A stretch of 64,000 nt of DNA from UBA12481 sp012523435 (GCA_028686135.1 JAQUCP010000006.1:1-64000), one strand, 5' to 3'. Positions 52,402 to 62,522 are shown, counted from the first letter of the stretch. The notes: a model not told the origin generated them from the letters alone. A program made the numbers and translations.

Positions 52402-53826
52402 TCACCGCTTCAAATAGAGCGTAACCAATTGACCTTTAAACACTTGATCAGTAGGACAGTCTATTTTAAAGGTTTTATCCTGGATGGTTTCATCCACCAG
52501 GATATACTCCCGGGGGGAATCGCAGTCGAGGCTGATATTTCCATACCGGGCCAGGTAGGCGGCGAGCTTCCAGTTCTGCCAGGTTGCAACACTAGTTTGC
52601 AGGATAGCGCCCTCCGGCAGAATTGTTGAGATCTGTCTAACATCATTAACCATATTTTGATCACGGCCGGGCTTCCCGGCCGTGATTGTTGTATAGGCAA
52701 GGATTGATATTAGAGCCAATGCCACAGGGATTGAAATCCAGCGCCAGATTGAATCTTTGACCCCTTTCAGCTTGTCCTCAATTAAGGGAGCCAGGTAAAA
52801 ACTGATTCCCAGAATCAGATAGGGAATGGCGGGTACCAGATAGAAATCGCGCTGTTTCATCGTGATGATCAAAGGCAACGAAGCTGACAGTCCTACGAGG
52901 ATCAAAAAGAGACCGGTATGTCGGTGCTCGGCCTCAACATTCTGAGCAGGACGGCGTCGTTTGGCAGTAATCCGGAACACCGCCCAAAGGATGATGGGGA
53001 GAGCCATTTGCAGGAGCAGATAATAGAGAATCGTGAAACGTGATGCTGAAGTTACCTCTCTGGATCCGCTAAGCGATGGAATCAGCTGGCTGTTCAGATA
53101 ATTTTGCAGGCTGATTTTGGCGTCGGGGGCAACCCAAAACAGGATCAGGAGGAAAAAAATTGGCAGCAGAATGGCCAGGGTAGAGAATGAGAGGTCCTTC
53201 AGATCGAATATCTTTTTCACCGAGAGCGCATAAACGGGGATGGTCACCAGCGGGAACAATCCAACTGGTCCTTTGGACAGGAACGAGGCGAATATGAGCA
53301 AACTGGCCGGCAAGAGCCACCAGTATCGGCCAGTCAGAGTAGCTTTACAGAGAAACCAGATGGCAAAAAGGGTGAATGGCGTCAAAGTGTTTTCAAGCAT
53401 ATTATTCCGATAGGACCAGAAGACCACGGGGGTCATGATCCAGAGAAGAACGGGCAGCCATGAATAATTTGCCAGGCGGGTTTCGCGACTAAAAAGCTTC
53501 CAGATCGCCACGATGCCCCAAACAGTCATCAGGGCGGTGGACAGGGAGTAGAGCCTTTCAGTCATGATACCATCACCTAAAACCCTGAAAAAAAGCGATT
53601 GTATCCCAAACACCAAGGGGGGATGCTCATAAAACGAAGGATAGAGGGTTGCGGTGTAATGCGGCTTCCATAAGCTTCCGATTCCCTCACTCATATTTCG
53701 GGAAATTGAAGCATAGGTGAGTCCATCGAGAAACATACCATCATGGAACAAGAACGGAAGCAGTAACCCGGCAAAAGCCAGAGCCGTCAGCAACCAGAAA
53801 AAAAGACGAAGCGGGGAGCGGTGCAT
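52402..53826 (-). CDS. GT39-like membrane glycosyltransferase
   Basis: The 474-residue protein has about 10-12 membrane segments. The first periplasmic loop contains LDGLTYASISRNM, with the Asp-Gly and Glu/His region (YEHPPLVFGIQ) typical of the dolichyl/undecaprenyl-phosphate-dependent GT-C enzymes such as ArnT and PMT. It likely transfers a sugar from a lipid-linked donor to lipid A or protein outside the membrane. The acceptor is unknown. It lies 49 bp after the GH59 gene on the same strand. Confidence 0.8.
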   Translation of the reverse strand: MHRSPLRLFFWLLTALAFAGLLLPFLFHDGMFLDGLTYASISRNMSEGIGSLWKPHYTATLYPSFYEHPPLVFGIQSLFFRVLGDGIMTERLYSLSTALMTVWGIVAIWKLFSRETRLANYSWLPVLLWIMTPVVFWSYRNNMLENTLTPFTLFAIWFLCKATLTGRYWWLLPASLLIFASFLSKGPVGLFPLVTIPVYALSVKKIFDLKDLSFSTLAILLPIFFLLILFWVAPDAKISLQNYLNSQLIPSLSGSREVTSASRFTILYYLLLQMALPIILWAVFRITAKRRRPAQNVEAEHRHTGLFLILVGLSASLPLIITMKQRDFYLVPAIPYLILGISFYLAPLIEDKLKGVKDSIWRWISIPVALALISILAYTTITAGKPGRDQNMVNDVRQISTILPEGAILQTSVATWQNWKLAAYLARYGNISLDCDSPREYILVDETIQDKTFKIDCPTDQVFKGQLVTLYLKR

Positions 53827-53875
53827 GAAAGGTTTTGCGATTATTGATTTTCCAAAGTCGGCTTTTCTTTGCTAC

Positions 53876-56065
53876 TTACTCTTCGAGGGATATCTGAAGG
53901 TTGTCAAAATCAGTTTGGTGCCATCCACATCCAAATCCTGCCATACCAGAAGGGTAAGCTGAGTCGGTTGCTCTGACAACCAGCATGTCGTTGACATAAC
54001 CATAAATCTTATCTCCTAAGAACTTAATTTTCAAGTTATTCCAGTTGTCATACTCTAGCGTGGCATGCCCCTCTTCGAGAATAACATCACGACTAACATA
54101 GTAATTACCATCGAAACTGACCACCAATTTAAGGTTCTCGGGATCTGTGGAGGTGGCCAAGAGTTCGGACAACCCTTTAAACAGGTTCAGTTTGCTAGGG
54201 TCCAATTGCTCGAGTTCATCCAGACGGAAGGTGCGCACATTGATCGTATGATCTGGAAATGAATGCTTTAACATTGGCCAATCCAGTGTCATATCGATTT
54301 TCCCCTGCAGGATAGGCGGATCGGTACGACCCAGCGCCCAGTTACCATCAGCAACCATCCGTAACCAATAACCAGGTGGAGGTTCGATGGTATATTGTGA
54401 TACTTTGCCGACACGACCCATGACCGACGCGACTTGTTCCAACCTATTAAATATCACATCAATAGACAGAGCATAATCCCGCATGGTCAGATCTCCCAGC
54501 ATGGTATAGGGTTCCGGGTTGAGGCGTTGTGACCATTCGATGCCTACAGTAGGAACCATTTGTCGTAATATCTTATTCTCTCCATCGCTGACCACTTCGA
54601 AGACTCCGCCCTGATCCTGGGTATATCTTGGAAGAGATCCATCAGGATAATCGTGGAAAGCGTCGCTATAAGGCAAAGGAAATCCGGCAAGCATCGCATT
54701 GCGGGTCAGGGATGATGGCGGATTTTTTGGCAGGTTCTGCCTTTCTATGGTGGTCAGGGTATAGATACCCCCCGGGTCGAGGGTGATGCGAAGGTTAATA
54801 GAGCCGGTCTCCAATTGACGTTGCAGCACCAGCAGTTGGGTTGAATCGGATCGCCACAGATAAAACTGCCGGTTGGCAAAATCCCTGGGAACCTTTATAT
54901 TAAACATTTGAGGTACAGCAGATTGTATAGTTTCAATCAGTATCGTCAGCTCTTGGTCATCATGGGAAGCCAGGGTAGTATAGCTAGTGGTCTGATCCAC
55001 TGTCAGTCCGCAAGAAGAAGGAAGATATTTCCAGCCAGGCTGGGTAAACAGGGTAAAATGGGATACTGCCCTAAGAGTCGGGGTTATCTCAAAATGGCGG
55101 TTCCAGGGCGTATTAGCCTTAACCAGGCCGGCCACAGGGGTTGGAAGATTCTCGTAATGAGCTGTAATTAAGCTCCATACCAACGTCTTCGTCATTCCAA
55201 AGGTTATATAATTCCGATTAAACAGGCGAGCCAGTGCCTTTGCTCCCTCCCAGTCGGTTCGCCAGGGTCCATCTTCGGTTGACCAGAGTGGCTTGCCCGT
55301 CTGAAGCACCTGTTTTTCATTGAAAGAGAGGGGATTCCATGATTGGTAATGACTTCCGAGGACATCAACGGCATCCATCAGTTCGGGGTCTTTAAGCAGA
55401 TCTTTGGCAATATTGAAGGTTGAGACCTCATCCATTGCTACAATCTTGGTATTCAAGCCATTTCTACGAAGCTCAGATTTCAGGAGTTTAACCCAGGAGA
55501 CATTTTTCGGTCGATCGAAGCTCATGAAGCGCTCGTTCCAGATTCCGCAGTAATCAACCTCAATACCGTGTAAATCCTTTGCTTTAAGCAGATAACGGAC
55601 AATCAGGTCAGCATTTTCCTGTGAGAAAAACTCACCATTACCAATCCATCCCGGGGCGCCCCATTGAATCACCTCCAGGATGATATCAGGATTTCGCTTT
55701 TTGGCCTCTTTCATCAGCCATAATTGAGAACCTCGTTGGAAAAAATCAGGTTGGGGATTCAGGAATTCCTCACGGGTATGAGCGATAGATGGTTCTGTTC
55801 CGGTTAAGGTATTGACATCACCTCCGATCTCGACTTTCAGGTGATGCAAGCTTGCTCCGTATCCGGGCAGGAACAGCCAATCGAGAATTGCGCTCCGTTC
55901 GGGTTCCGGGTAATCAAACAGGAGTTTTGAGGAGGCACCAGTGCTGACAGCACCGATTCCGTTAAAAGCCGGACCCTGGCTTCCCAGGTCAACCTCCACT
56001 ACCTGCTGGGCCTGGAGAGTTAATCCCAACAGACCTGTCAAAACTACTAAAAGTGCCTTCTTCAT
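53876..56065 (-). CDS. GH59 beta-galactosidase (galactocerebrosidase family)
   Basis: The 729-residue exported enzyme is clearly related to human GALC: NGIGAVSTGASSKLLFDYPE, GASLHHLKVEIGGD and GTEPSIAH align almost word for word with it. The acid/base is E178 (GIWNER) and the nucleophile E264 (WSTEDGPWR), matching GALC E182 and E258. After the TIM barrel come a beta sandwich and a C-terminal lectin-like domain (about 490-729). It should remove terminal beta-galactose, in animals from galactosylceramide; the bacterial substrate is open. The start overlaps the GH110 stop by 4 nt. Confidence 0.93.
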   Translation of the reverse strand: MKKALLVVLTGLLGLTLQAQQVVEVDLGSQGPAFNGIGAVSTGASSKLLFDYPEPERSAILDWLFLPGYGASLHHLKVEIGGDVNTLTGTEPSIAHTREEFLNPQPDFFQRGSQLWLMKEAKKRNPDIILEVIQWGAPGWIGNGEFFSQENADLIVRYLLKAKDLHGIEVDYCGIWNERFMSFDRPKNVSWVKLLKSELRRNGLNTKIVAMDEVSTFNIAKDLLKDPELMDAVDVLGSHYQSWNPLSFNEKQVLQTGKPLWSTEDGPWRTDWEGAKALARLFNRNYITFGMTKTLVWSLITAHYENLPTPVAGLVKANTPWNRHFEITPTLRAVSHFTLFTQPGWKYLPSSCGLTVDQTTSYTTLASHDDQELTILIETIQSAVPQMFNIKVPRDFANRQFYLWRSDSTQLLVLQRQLETGSINLRITLDPGGIYTLTTIERQNLPKNPPSSLTRNAMLAGFPLPYSDAFHDYPDGSLPRYTQDQGGVFEVVSDGENKILRQMVPTVGIEWSQRLNPEPYTMLGDLTMRDYALSIDVIFNRLEQVASVMGRVGKVSQYTIEPPPGYWLRMVADGNWALGRTDPPILQGKIDMTLDWPMLKHSFPDHTINVRTFRLDELEQLDPSKLNLFKGLSELLATSTDPENLKLVVSFDGNYYVSRDVILEEGHATLEYDNWNNLKIKFLGDKIYGYVNDMLVVRATDSAYPSGMAGFGCGWHQTDFDNLQISLEE

Positions 56066-57924
56066 AATATCTTGGTAAACTGATCTCTTTTCATGCGCAG
56101 GTCACTCTTTTTCATCTTTTCAATCGTGATTGTTCGGCCGGGAATTTCAGGATCAACCTGGTTATTTTCGATCAGGACATTCTTGCAGGCATCAAGGGTG
56201 ATGGTTGTTTTTCTCGGGTGCCAGGGCTCAAAGCGGGTGCTATGGACCAGGGTATTACCGACAAATGCCAAGCCATCAACTGAGCGGGCAAAAAGGAGTG
56301 GATAGTCATACAGATCGAAGTGATTATTTTCTATCCTGATGTTTCGATGAAAAGCTGGGGCTTTTGGATCTAGCTGAGGGATTACCGGGTAGATGCTGAT
56401 GACCGCTTCGCAGAACTGGTACATGGAGGTCAGGCACAAATCGGTAAAGTGGTTGTTTCGGATCAGCACATCTTTCACGCCGCCCGACTCGTACCATTGG
56501 TTGGCATCACCGGATATCAGGATAGCGGATCCGCTGGATTCGAAGCGATTATTTTCGATCACCACCGATCCCGGGGTTGTGATGAGAACTCCACGGGCGC
56601 GGCAGCTCTCAAAGTGTGAGCCGGTAATTAGGACATCTGGAGCCCAGGTTAGATTTTCCAGGGCATCTCCGGCTTTGATATCATCAGGAACAGGATCCAC
56701 AAAGGTGACCAGGAAGTCGGTGGTATCGATGACATTAAACGCCGCGGTTTCGCCCTCGGCGACAGTCACCATGGTTGGGCCATGGATAAATCCCACCCTT
56801 TCACCGGGGCGGGCCCAGGGCATTCCGATGCTCTGATCATGAATGAAACGGCATAACAAGGTACGTTCGCTCATCTTTTCGATAATCCGCACGCTGGTCC
56901 CATGCACATTGATCGGGTCGTCCATCAAGGCATGAAAGCGGCAATCATCGATGATGACCATTCCACGGCAATTAGAGACCTGAAATCCGTCATCGTGACC
57001 TGCCAGGATGCGGTTCTTTGCCGGATTGGGAACATTATTAACTCGTCTAAACGTAAGATCCTCTGAGTATTGGGAAAGGATTCCCAGTCCGCAGTTGGCA
57101 TACATTTGCAGATCGGTCAGTGCGATCTCCCGGCTTTCGGTGATAAAGACGCCGGAGTGGTCACGCTCACTGTGCCTCATCACCAATAGGTTCCCTTTAG
57201 CCGGAACTCTTTTAAACTGATGATGTAACCGAAGTACTCCAGGCTCCAGCTCTTCGGCCTGATAATCGCGCCACCCGGCCCCCAGGCATCCCCAGTCGCC
57301 CGTTTTGTAAGCCACCGCCCTGGTTTCGCGGTCGAACTCCATAGCACTTCGCCAGGGGCTCTTCCATCCTTCGCCGACGAAAAAGACTTTTCCATCTTCC
57401 AGCACATAGGGCGACTCACAGCAGTCGATCCGGATATCAATCCATTCCGGGGTCACATCGAGGATTTCGGATTCGGCAGTCAAGGGAATATCCCAGTCGA
57501 TACTCAGATTCCTGATGTGTATTCGCTCACTCCGGTCAATGGTGAAAGGCTGCATCCGATCGTGGAACACGAAATCCGACCCTCCGCCATCGATGGTCAG
57601 TCCGCTCATCTCTTCGATCAGGATAGCGCATCGGCGGGGGTTAATATCGGTGGTATTCGACTCATAATAGACTCTCTCCTGACTCTGGTGCGGCCAGAAA
57701 TCGTACCGGCCTTGCTGGAATAGCAGAACAACTTCTGATTTGGATTGGCAAGCTTCCAGGGCTTTCCGGACGTAGGGGACCGCATTAACTCTGGTATTTG
57801 GCATCAGTCCGAAATCGCTTATCCGGATAGTATCCGGTTGAGCGACAAGGGTTGTACCAGAAAGGGCAAGAGTCAGTAAAAAAGCAAAGAATGTTAAGTA
57901 TTTGATTTTCTGCACTTTAATCAT
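56062..57924 (-). CDS. GH110 alpha-1,3-galactosidase-like beta-helix enzyme
   Basis: The 620-residue exported right-handed beta helix has the GH110 pattern. The conserved blocks are AGHDDGFQVSNCRG (D311, D312) and LMDDPINVHGT (D335, D336). The D312, D335 and D336 set has the same spacing as the catalytic aspartates I recall for Pseudoalteromonas PdGH110B (D321, D344, D345). GH110 enzymes cleave terminal alpha-1,3-linked galactose with inversion, for example from blood-group B or linear alpha-Gal epitopes. Together with the coupled GH59 gene it would strip alpha- then beta-galactose. Confidence 0.87.
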   Translation of the reverse strand: MIKVQKIKYLTFFAFLLTLALSGTTLVAQPDTIRISDFGLMPNTRVNAVPYVRKALEACQSKSEVVLLFQQGRYDFWPHQSQERVYYESNTTDINPRRCAILIEEMSGLTIDGGGSDFVFHDRMQPFTIDRSERIHIRNLSIDWDIPLTAESEILDVTPEWIDIRIDCCESPYVLEDGKVFFVGEGWKSPWRSAMEFDRETRAVAYKTGDWGCLGAGWRDYQAEELEPGVLRLHHQFKRVPAKGNLLVMRHSERDHSGVFITESREIALTDLQMYANCGLGILSQYSEDLTFRRVNNVPNPAKNRILAGHDDGFQVSNCRGMVIIDDCRFHALMDDPINVHGTSVRIIEKMSERTLLCRFIHDQSIGMPWARPGERVGFIHGPTMVTVAEGETAAFNVIDTTDFLVTFVDPVPDDIKAGDALENLTWAPDVLITGSHFESCRARGVLITTPGSVVIENNRFESSGSAILISGDANQWYESGGVKDVLIRNNHFTDLCLTSMYQFCEAVISIYPVIPQLDPKAPAFHRNIRIENNHFDLYDYPLLFARSVDGLAFVGNTLVHSTRFEPWHPRKTTITLDACKNVLIENNQVDPEIPGRTITIEKMKKSDLRMKRDQFTKIL

Positions 57925-57952
57925 AATAATTTCCCATTTAAAAGTTCTTGAG

Positions 57953-58714
57953 CTAGGCTGGTTCGGTTAGGATGGTAGTCAGTTCCTGGATATTCTCCTT
58001 ACTAATTCCGGCAGCGAGGAAATATCCTTCAACGCCTTTATATTTTTCATCGATATAGTCGAAAGCTGTTTGCAGGAACTCCCGGCGCACCTCGAAGGCA
58101 GCCTGGAGGTTTCCCTTGGGCATTAATCCGGCGGTGATGAGGCGCAGTTTCCATTGTCCTTGTCGGATTTGTGTTTTCATAAAGAGATTTGAGCGAAGGT
58201 AATCATCGAAGACTGGTTTCAATTCCGCCCCCATTAATCGCTGGATCATGGCGGCGGCAAATCCGGTACGATCTTTACCCGCGCGACAGTGGATGATCAT
58301 AGGAAGGTTATTGGGGTTTAGGATCAAATGGATCAGGGCGGCCATGGGTTTCATCATCAGATCGACCATTTCGGCGTACACGTTATCCATCACTGCGATG
58401 ATGCTTTCGTTGGAATTTCGTCTAAACAGCAGTGGTTTAAGGCGTTCACGAGTCCGTTGATCGATATTACAAGGCAGGGATACCCGGTTTTGTCCCGGCA
58501 ATTTCCCTGGTTTTCGTTCCTGTTCCTGGATGGAGCGTAGATCAACAACGGTTCGGATGCCAAGGTTATCGATCGTGTTTCTGTCCTCTTGGTTGAGCCT
58601 TTGGAGCACAGCAGAGCGATAGAGGAGACCTGGTTTGAACCTTCGTCCATCCGGCAGAGGTATTTGTCCGATATCCCGGAAGTTAATGCGTGTGAGCATA
58701 TTAGCAATTTTCAT
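57953..58714 (-). CDS. dual-specificity/tyrosine phosphatase (Y_phosphatase3 type)
   Basis: The 253-residue protein has the P-loop IHCRAGKDRTGFAAAM (CX5R with the KDR variant common in lipid and tyrosine phosphatases) and the preceding NFRDIG, LYRSAVLQRLN and TVVDLRS motifs of this group, such as Listeria LipA. It has no signal peptide. The substrate may be phosphotyrosine or a phosphoinositide. It lies 28 bp before the GH110 gene and 72 bp after the AI-2E-like gene, so all may share a transcript. Confidence 0.88.
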   Translation of the reverse strand: MKIANMLTRINFRDIGQIPLPDGRRFKPGLLYRSAVLQRLNQEDRNTIDNLGIRTVVDLRSIQEQERKPGKLPGQNRVSLPCNIDQRTRERLKPLLFRRNSNESIIAVMDNVYAEMVDLMMKPMAALIHLILNPNNLPMIIHCRAGKDRTGFAAAMIQRLMGAELKPVFDDYLRSNLFMKTQIRQGQWKLRLITAGLMPKGNLQAAFEVRREFLQTAFDYIDEKYKGVEGYFLAAGISKENIQELTTILTEPA

Positions 58715-58786
58715 CTTTTACTGTTACCGGGTTAAAGATAGCGGTTTTGCCTGGCAATTTCCCTGCTTTTATCCACCTTCACAATC

Positions 58787-59812
58787 TCAATCATCCGCTT
58801 TGCCGCGGCCAAATTCATTGAAATAGATGCGAACCAGCACAACAAACAGGGAAATCATCAGAGGCCCAAAAATCAGCCCGATCAGTCCAAATAGTTTGGT
58901 CCCGGCCAACACCCCCAGAATGGTGATCAACGGATGAACATTAGCTAACTTTTTCTGGAGAAGGAAACGGGCCACATTATCCACAGACCCCACGAGAATA
59001 AAACACCACGCCATCAGAGCAAGACCTGGGACGAAATTTCCGATAGCCAGAGTATAAATAACCACAGGCAGATAAACCAGCATCGCACCCACAACCGGAA
59101 TCATGGAGGCAAAGGCCGTCAATACCCCCAGAAGAACCGGCTCAGCAACACCAAAAAGCATGTAGCCAATCATGGCAACCGACCCCTGTAGCAAGGCAAC
59201 CACCGGGATCGTGATGGAATTACTGCGTACCATCCTGGTTACTTCATCCAGCAATTTTTGTTTATTGCTTTGCCTAAATGGAAGATACTGACGAACATAC
59301 AACTCCATCTTCCGGCTGTTGATCATCATGAAAAACAGAAACAGATACATAAAAACCAGGATCAAAACCGTCTGAAGCGTGCCACTGATCATCTGCTGGG
59401 CAACATCAGTCAACCTGCCACTCAGATTCACCAGCATCTCCCGGTTCAGAATATTCAGTCCCAACTCATCCCGAAGATAGATGTTGATCTTGTTAAAGAT
59501 GTCGATAAAAAACTGTGGCGATTCCACAAATGGCAAGGCCTTGAAAATCAACATTCTGATAATAAAGAAAGTCGGAAGGACAATCAATAGCGCAGTCAAA
59601 AGCATTAGAATACCAGCCGCCACCCAGCTTTTCAGCTTTTTAATTTTCATGAGCCAGGCCATGGGCTGCTTTAACAGAATGTATAGAGCTACAGCTCCCA
59701 ACAGCGATGGAAACAGAAAGCTGAGCTGCCGCCATAGAACCAGGGCGATACCCACAATAGCGGCTAACAACAACACCTGGTAAATCTTGGCAGGATGTAT
59801 CGTGTTTGGCAT
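58787..59812 (-). CDS. AI-2E family membrane permease
   Basis: The 341-residue protein has about eight membrane helices with the family order: three N-terminal segments, a longer soluble loop (about 100-150), then ALLQGSVAMIGYMLFGV, SMIPVVGAMLVYLPVV and the closing GLIGLIFGPLMISL. The AI-2E family includes the AI-2 exporter TqsA and Na+/H+ antiporters; which applies here is not clear from sequence. It starts the minus-strand run ending with the GT39 gene. Confidence 0.9.
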   Translation of the reverse strand: MPNTIHPAKIYQVLLLAAIVGIALVLWRQLSFLFPSLLGAVALYILLKQPMAWLMKIKKLKSWVAAGILMLLTALLIVLPTFFIIRMLIFKALPFVESPQFFIDIFNKINIYLRDELGLNILNREMLVNLSGRLTDVAQQMISGTLQTVLILVFMYLFLFFMMINSRKMELYVRQYLPFRQSNKQKLLDEVTRMVRSNSITIPVVALLQGSVAMIGYMLFGVAEPVLLGVLTAFASMIPVVGAMLVYLPVVIYTLAIGNFVPGLALMAWCFILVGSVDNVARFLLQKKLANVHPLITILGVLAGTKLFGLIGLIFGPLMISLFVVLVRIYFNEFGRGKADD

Positions 59813-59829
59813 GGCAGTATAAATATCAG

Positions 59830-59837
59830 CAAAGATA
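59830..59837 (-). promoter_or_regulatory. -7 element of the AI-2E-like gene
   Basis: On the minus strand TATCTTTG is an exact match, 17 bp before the ATG; the nearest TTG lies 22 bp upstream of it, slightly far. Confidence 0.5.
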
Positions 59838-59905
59838 AAACAGTTAGCGGTTTACACATCAATACATCCTAAACCTGAACCGATCTGATCTTCATCTGAT
59901 TTTCT

Positions 59906-59913
59906 TAGTTTTG
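59906..59913 (+). promoter_or_regulatory. -7 element of the T9SS beta-helix gene
   Basis: TAGTTTTG is an exact match, 18 bp before ATG 59932. It overlaps a TTG (59911) at which the frame could be read to begin, so that upstream start is ruled out. Confidence 0.55.
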
Positions 59914-59931
59914 AATAATAAACTAATCACC

Positions 59932-62127
59932 ATGAAAAAAATTCTGGTCCTTCTGTTGAGCATCTGCCTCCTTCCGGCCGCTAATGCTCAGACTGTCCTG
60001 CCACTAACCGATCACATGGAGATCCCCTCCAACTCGAATATCCGGATAGAACCAGGCAGCTATGACTTTGCCGATATGGGGCGTGACGGGGTAATTCGCA
60101 TCATGAATAAGGAGAACATCATCATCGATGGAACGGATGTGGAAGTGACCGGAGTCGCCTTTACCGGCTTCCTGTTTAACATTGAAAATTCGAGGAATAT
60201 CACCATTCGCAATTTTCATAAGGTTGAGAAGTACTTCTACGCTCTTTCGGCAAAGCAATCAACTGATATTCACGTTCTTGATAACAACTTCTCCTACAAT
60301 AAAAAAGACACTTCCGGGTGGATCTCCATCTACACCGGAGTGGGTGAAGCACTGGGTGGCGGTGTCCTGTTCGACCGCTGTACCGATTCAGAGATTTCGG
60401 GCAACCTGATGACTCAACAAAACGATGGAGTAGCTCTGTATGAGTGCGATAACATCACAGTGAATGATAATATCGTAAACTGGAACTGTGGGTTCGGCAT
60501 TCGAATGACCACCACTAATAATTGTTCTATCCATCATAACGACTGTTCCCATGTCAACCGCATCACCGACCCGAGCGACTGTGCAGCTATTCTGCTGATT
60601 ACCTGCAGTAATAACCGTGTCGAGCACAACAACCTCACCTACTCCGGCGATGGGGTGTTCCTCAGTGACTTCAGAAACACTCAGACCCAGGGCAATAACT
60701 TCTTCGGATACAACGATTGCTCCTATTCTCCTCATAATGCCATCGAAGCAACCTTTTCGGATGGAAATCAGTTTGTTGGCAACAAGTGCAATTTCAGTCA
60801 CTATGGTTTCTGGCTAGGCTATAGTCACAATTGTCTTATTTCTGATAATGAGATCATTGGAAACTTACAGTCGGGCATAGCCATCGACCGGGGATACCGG
60901 AACTCGTTCATTAATAACCATATCAGCCTGAGCCCCTATGGAATCGAGCTGTGGGAAGGTAGCGGCATTGATCCTTATACCGATCAGTTTTCGCACCATT
61001 ATTCGATTTCCGATAATATAATCGAGGGTAACGTATGGGGCATCAGCGCCATCAACACCGAGGATCTGGTGGTCAAAAACAATGCATTTAGCCACAACAA
61101 GGAAGATATCTACATCGAAGGGCAAGCTACCCATGATACCATCACCGGAAACCTATTTCGTTCTCCTACCCTGTATCATCTGCGAAGTACCTCATCCGAC
61201 GAGGTTTTTGCACCCAACAATACCTTTATTCCGATGATTGACACCCTGATTCGGCTGCGGATATCAGGAAATATTGAATGGCAACCGTTCATCCGGACTC
61301 AAGATCCTGCCATTCAGTGGATTCCCCCCTGCGATATGGCTGAACGCCCCGGAGTCTGGACTATCTATGCGGATCCAGGTTATGGCCACCGGCGCGATGA
61401 AACGCTTGAATGGGACTATGCTGATCGAAAAGTGGGGGCAGCATCGGTCAAATTATACACTCCCCGGGGATGGGATGTTGGGCTGAATTATCGCCCGGGA
61501 GACGACTCCCTGGCCGTCTGGTCGCTCCAGGAGGATGATACGCTAACCTTCTGGCTGAAAACCATCAAACAGCCATCCTACGGGTTCCAGGCCTTTCATA
61601 TCCGGCTGGGAAATACCAATCAGGGCTATTTTGAATACACCGCCCCAGCCTCCCTCCTGAATAACGCCCATAATAACTGGCGCCGATACCGCGTTCCAAT
61701 CCAAGGCAATATGTCCTTTGTCAGAAGTACCGTGGGCAACATGAGTCTGGAGAACGTTAACTATGTGGAATTCAGGGCCGACACCTGGGACTATGGCTAT
61801 ACCCTTTGGGTGGACGGCGTGCAGTTTCATGAATGCACTCCCACCGGCATCACCGACAATCCAATCACCAGCAAACTGGAGTCGGGCTGCTTTCCTAACC
61901 CCTTCGATCACTCAACAACTGTCTGGTTTAACCTGCCCGAAAACGGTCAGGTGCAGCTGGCAGTTTATGATTTGCAGGGGCGCTTGATGAGAAACCTGAT
62001 CCATGAGTGGCTGCCGGCAGGCAACCACGAAGTAACCCTCCAGGAAGGTAAGCTGCACCCCGGAATCTACTTCTACAAGCTGACAACCACGCAGGGATCC
62101 AGCATTGGGAAAATGATAAAAAATTGA
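59932..62127 (+). CDS. T9SS-secreted right-handed beta-helix protein (NosD-like)
   Basis: The 731-residue protein has a signal peptide (cleavage after NAQ at about residue 20). A right-handed parallel beta helix spans about 60-420, with dense Asn-rich turns (ITIRNFHK, ISGNLMTQQNDGVALYEC, VNDNIVNWNCGFGIRM, ISDNEIIGNLQSGIAIDRG), as in NosD/CASH and polysaccharide lyase folds. A beta-sandwich domain (about 460-640) follows, and a type IX sorting domain ends it (CFPNPFDHSTTVWFNLPE to SIGKMIKN). It probably binds or cleaves a polysaccharide at the cell surface. Cysteines are unusually frequent along the helix. No catalytic set is assigned. Confidence 0.85.
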   Translation: MKKILVLLLSICLLPAANAQTVLPLTDHMEIPSNSNIRIEPGSYDFADMGRDGVIRIMNKENIIIDGTDVEVTGVAFTGFLFNIENSRNITIRNFHKVEKYFYALSAKQSTDIHVLDNNFSYNKKDTSGWISIYTGVGEALGGGVLFDRCTDSEISGNLMTQQNDGVALYECDNITVNDNIVNWNCGFGIRMTTTNNCSIHHNDCSHVNRITDPSDCAAILLITCSNNRVEHNNLTYSGDGVFLSDFRNTQTQGNNFFGYNDCSYSPHNAIEATFSDGNQFVGNKCNFSHYGFWLGYSHNCLISDNEIIGNLQSGIAIDRGYRNSFINNHISLSPYGIELWEGSGIDPYTDQFSHHYSISDNIIEGNVWGISAINTEDLVVKNNAFSHNKEDIYIEGQATHDTITGNLFRSPTLYHLRSTSSDEVFAPNNTFIPMIDTLIRLRISGNIEWQPFIRTQDPAIQWIPPCDMAERPGVWTIYADPGYGHRRDETLEWDYADRKVGAASVKLYTPRGWDVGLNYRPGDDSLAVWSLQEDDTLTFWLKTIKQPSYGFQAFHIRLGNTNQGYFEYTAPASLLNNAHNNWRRYRVPIQGNMSFVRSTVGNMSLENVNYVEFRADTWDYGYTLWVDGVQFHECTPTGITDNPITSKLESGCFPNPFDHSTTVWFNLPENGQVQLAVYDLQGRLMRNLIHEWLPAGNHEVTLQEGKLHPGIYFYKLTTTQGSSIGKMIKN

Positions 62128-62187
62128 ATACAAGCAACTTATAATCGAACTCTCGCCCTGGGCCTTGTTGTTGCCACGATTCACTAA

Positions 62188-62502
62188 TCACTTTTTCACC
62201 GCCACTCCCCAGGTAATGAAGACATTGAATTCGCGCTCAACACCATCATGACCGGTGCGGGTGGTTTTTGCTGCTAGGGTTGTTTGCACGTTTACCAGGT
62301 TCGCTTCTTTAAAATACTGAACCATCTCATCATGATGGAATCCCATGTGGGTAACCCCGATATTGCTACTGTGGAAAAAGCCATGGTCCGGTTCAAGTTC
62401 GGCGATAAAGAGTTGTCCTCCAGGATTGAGATAGGATAACATTTTGACATGATAAGACCTTCTATCCCACTCCCGAGCCTGTTTGTCAAAGTGATTCTCC
62501 AT
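62188..62502 (-). pseudogene. class I SAM methyltransferase with internal deletion
   Basis: The 104-codon frame starts like a full methyltransferase (MENHFDKQAREWD) but jumps at residue about 20 straight to the late region (LSYLNPGGQLFIAELEPDHGFFH, then GFHHDEMVQYFKEANL). The SAM-binding motif I and the strands up to motif III, about 100 residues in related proteins, are missing. The junction is in frame, with no stop or shift. Without the SAM pocket it cannot methylate. ATG 62502 is used; a TTG three codons earlier is less likely. Confidence 0.72.
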
Positions 62503-62522
62503 GCAACCCAACCTATTTATCG

